A program made the translations under genes and the position numbers. This document shows, in pieces, positions 5,548 through 8,007 of a stretch of DNA of 8,007 nucleotides. The notes beneath the pieces are model-generated. The model was not told the origin of the DNA. It searched no databases and saw nothing but the letters and a program-made list of their open reading frames with translations. This stretch comes from Acinetobacter sp. (GTDB lineage Bacteria; Pseudomonadota; Gammaproteobacteria; Pseudomonadales; Moraxellaceae), in assembly GCA_030152605.1 (NCBI GenBank), contig JASLJB010000197.1, positions 1-8,007 on the forward strand, written 5' to 3'. The number at the start of each line of letters is the position of its first letter. The stretch's first letter is position 1.

Positions 5548-8007
5548 TCAGTCATGAGTTTTTATTTGGCTCGACTTCTCATTCAGTTCTGGCATCGGTG
5601 CAATATATGCGATCAACAGCATAACCAAGCCAGCGCCCAAGAATGAAAACACCCGCAGTAATGTGCCGATATGCGACAAATCCAACAACACCAGCTTAAA
5701 GGTCACGATCACCAACAGGCTGGCACCCAAGATCCATAGGCTTCTGATTTTCTTCGCAGTTGCAACGCTCATGCTCACGAAGGCCAAGCCCACCCACAAC
5801 AAGGTCAGACTCAGTTGCACCGCAGCACTTTGCCACAGCGCCATATCGTTATATGCGGTGTGCAAATACACATGCAGTGCGCGCAACAAGACATAACTAC
5901 TCATCCACAACAATCCAAGTACCGCCAAGATCGCAATGATGCCTCGATCTAAACGGGTCTTGAGCTGCAACGACAATTGCCACAGAAAGCACAACAAGGC
6001 CAGCAAGGAAATCGCATCCATCGGATTGAGCATCGGTAGCCAATAGCTGTCAAAAATATGCTCGGAAAACAATTGCGAACACATCATCCACAGCATCATC
6101 AGTAATAGACTGGTTTTGGACTGCCAAATCAACAGAGTAGTCTGATCCGCCCTGCGAAAAAAACTGACCAGCGCAAGCAATAACGGCAACAGCAGCATGG
6201 ATAAATAAGGCTGTACAGACCAAATCCCAAGACTGGCCAACGCCAAACTCAGCAATGTGATTAGACTCACTGCTTCAGGCGCAAAACTAAGATCAGCTTG
6301 GCTTGATCGTAGACTCAGCGTACACAGCAGCAAACCGGTTAAGACAAAATAGCCCTGCTCAAGGGGAGTTGGCCAAAGCATCTGTCCGTGTTGCAAATGA
6401 GTCAAGATAATCAACAAGGCATAGCCGAAAATCGGAATCAAGGCCATGCACTTTGGCAACAACCAAGTCCAAGATGCACCAGCCCAACGCATTACCTCGT
6501 TCAGCCCCAATAACAACACACTGATCAGCAACAGCACTCTGATCTCGCCAAAGGCCATCTCATAGCGATCCATCGTCAGCAACAGAACCAGACTACTGGC
6601 GATGAACATTAACAGCGCATGAAAGACCAGCATCAGAGTATTGTACTGTTCACGGTATTCGATACGAGCATTGGCGATCAGCACCACAGTCAGATAACTC
6701 AAGCTCAGATACCAAAAGATCGCGCGCGGAAAAACATCCAATTGCAGCCAATAATACAGACTGGAGATCCCAGCCACGAGCAACAACAGCATCGCCAGAT
6801 AATGTGCAACCCGACTAGTACGCCACAACGCATAAGCAAAGATCAGCACACCCAGTGTGGCCCAACCCAAGACACTCCATTGCTCAGGCAGCAGAATCGA
6901 CGGAATAAAGCTGATAAAAATCAGCATCAAGCTCAGATAACTTTGCGCAATAAAAGCAATACTCTTCAGTTGTTTGGAATAGAGATGCAGCCCCGCAAAC
7001 AACAGTGCAAATCCCAGGCTGACGCTGGCTTGCCAGAGGCTATTTTCAAAATAAACCAGATAAATCAGCCCATAACCCAACAGTGGTGCGGCAAAGATCA
7101 ACGCAATATCCAACACCGGCTTGAGCCTGAGTTCGGCCAAATCCTGTTTGGCCATCAATTGACTATAGCGAAAGCCCAACCAGATAAAGATCGCACTATG
7201 TATCAAGATCAAGCATGTCAGTTGTAACTGTTGGATATCACCACGATAAATGCTATAGCAGCTGGCGATCGCAACGGTTATAACTAAAGCAATTTGCGCC
7301 AGAATTTTCCACGGCCGCAGACTGGTCAATACTGCAACCGCCACGTTGATCGCGACATAATAGGCCACCAACTCCGTGCTGCTCATCTCGCGTACGGGCA
7401 AGGTAAATGGAGCAATATAGGCCACAGACATGCCGATCAGAGTCAGCTCAATCGAATTTTGTTTGAGGCTGAGTCTTAGGGTCAGCAGCATGATCAATAA
7501 AAATAGCACTGCCGCCAGCCAAAATGAACCAAGCACCTGATTGTAATAAGCAAAGAATAAACACAAGAACAATCCAGCCAGACCTAACGCTTCAAGCCCC
7601 AAGGCAAAGCTTGGATTTTTCTGCCACAGTCGATAACCTAAGCCGCAGATTCCCAAACACAATCCAGCCATCACACTCAACTGTAGCGCCAAATCAATCT
7701 GCCAATGCTCAGTCGCAAAACGAAGTAGCAAGATAATTCCGATCAATAAGACACTCACAGCGACTTTGAGCACCGGATTACCTTGAAAGATCCAGCGTTT
7801 CAGTTGTGCTAAGAATCCAAGTGCACTCGAATCCGATGCTGCCGCAGCGACGGGTGCTTGCTGTAGATCTTGCCGCTCAGTATTGGCTGCTCTGCAATCT
7901 GCTGTTTGGTCATGCCGTTGCAGATGCATATGTTGCAGGCTGTGCTGCACCCCGATCAGCTGCTGTTCTAAACGTCGGAGCCAACGCAAGAAGAAAAAGA
8001 TCCAGAT
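5548..8007 (-). CDS. DUF2339 family large polytopic membrane protein, N-terminus beyond window
   Basis: At least 819 residues of a very hydrophobic inner-membrane protein. The frame is open to the right edge: a TTG at 7987-7989 could serve as a start, but the codons before it encode IWIFFF, which looks like the end of an N-terminal membrane segment, so the real start probably lies outside. Next comes a polar stretch of about 55 residues with coiled-coil character (LRRLEQQLIGVQHSLQHMHL), then the family hallmark FQGNPVLKVAVSVLLIGIIL, where the main membrane domain starts. From there to the short polar tail (ELNEKSSQIKTHD) lies an almost unbroken series of hydrophobic helices, roughly 22-26 by eye. 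Length and plan fit DUF2339 proteins, whose function is unknown to me; transport or envelope roles are guesses. No soluble catalytic domain is visible. It is convergent with mscS, and the neighbours give no functional hint. Confidence 0.85.
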   Translation of the reverse strand: MWIFFFLRWLRRLEQQLIGVQHSLQHMHLQRHDQTADCRAANTERQDLQQAPVAAAASDSSALGFLAQLKRWIFQGNPVLKVAVSVLLIGIILLLRFATEHWQIDLALQLSVMAGLCLGICGLGYRLWQKNPSFALGLEALGLAGLFLCLFFAYYNQVLGSFWLAAVLFLLIMLLTLRLSLKQNSIELTLIGMSVAYIAPFTLPVREMSSTELVAYYVAINVAVAVLTSLRPWKILAQIALVITVAIASCYSIYRGDIQQLQLTCLILIHSAIFIWLGFRYSQLMAKQDLAELRLKPVLDIALIFAAPLLGYGLIYLVYFENSLWQASVSLGFALLFAGLHLYSKQLKSIAFIAQSYLSLMLIFISFIPSILLPEQWSVLGWATLGVLIFAYALWRTSRVAHYLAMLLLLVAGISSLYYWLQLDVFPRAIFWYLSLSYLTVVLIANARIEYREQYNTLMLVFHALLMFIASSLVLLLTMDRYEMAFGEIRVLLLISVLLLGLNEVMRWAGASWTWLLPKCMALIPIFGYALLIILTHLQHGQMLWPTPLEQGYFVLTGLLLCTLSLRSSQADLSFAPEAVSLITLLSLALASLGIWSVQPYLSMLLLPLLLALVSFFRRADQTTLLIWQSKTSLLLMMLWMMCSQLFSEHIFDSYWLPMLNPMDAISLLALLCFLWQLSLQLKTRLDRGIIAILAVLGLLWMSSYVLLRALHVYLHTAYNDMALWQSAAVQLSLTLLWVGLAFVSMSVATAKKIRSLWILGASLLVIVTFKLVLLDLSHIGTLLRVFSFLGAGLVMLLIAYIAPMPELNEKSSQIKTHD

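Noticed and set aside
6619..7227. A 202-codon plus-strand open frame
   Set aside because: It is the antisense of the DUF2339 gene. Its protein is dominated by Gln, His, Asn and Lys, the usual shadow of a hydrophobic membrane protein, and no ribosome binding site supports it.

Overview
The window looks like ordinary chromosomal DNA from a gammaproteobacterium, most probably Acinetobacter or a close Moraxellaceae relative. This is an inference from protein resemblance, moderate G+C, and a type II secretion ATPase gene that stands alone instead of in a gsp operon. No mobile element, phage gene, tRNA, rRNA or CRISPR array is visible. Genes are tightly packed and no gene-free stretch exceeds about 170 bases.

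Left part (1-2000, plus strand): a STAS-domain protein with a good sigma70-type promoter just upstream is followed after 22 bases by a nitrilase-superfamily amidase of the Nit1 (deaminated glutathione amidase) type; the two probably form one transcript. After a 125-base gap that holds an operator-like inverted repeat comes ohr, a thiol peroxidase that detoxifies organic hydroperoxides. Nit1 removes a faulty by-product of glutathione metabolism and Ohr removes peroxides, so both are housekeeping or stress-protection enzymes, though nothing shows that they are co-regulated.

Middle part (2000-5510): gspE, the type II secretion motor ATPase, lies alone on the minus strand, convergent with ohr and ended by a strong hairpin terminator. 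Divergent from it is a two-gene plus-strand unit: a DUF432 protein of unknown function followed, with the Shine-Dalgarno overlapping its stop codon, by an MscS-type mechanosensitive channel. This pairing is the most interesting functional hint in the window, since it suggests DUF432 works with the channel.

Right part (5510-8007): a perfect 28-base palindrome separates mscS from a convergent minus-strand gene for a very large polytopic DUF2339 membrane protein, whose N-terminus runs off the right edge.

I see no clear novel defence or mobile system here. The points worth a second look are the DUF432-MscS pair, the ohr operator candidate, the palindrome, and the solitary gspE.
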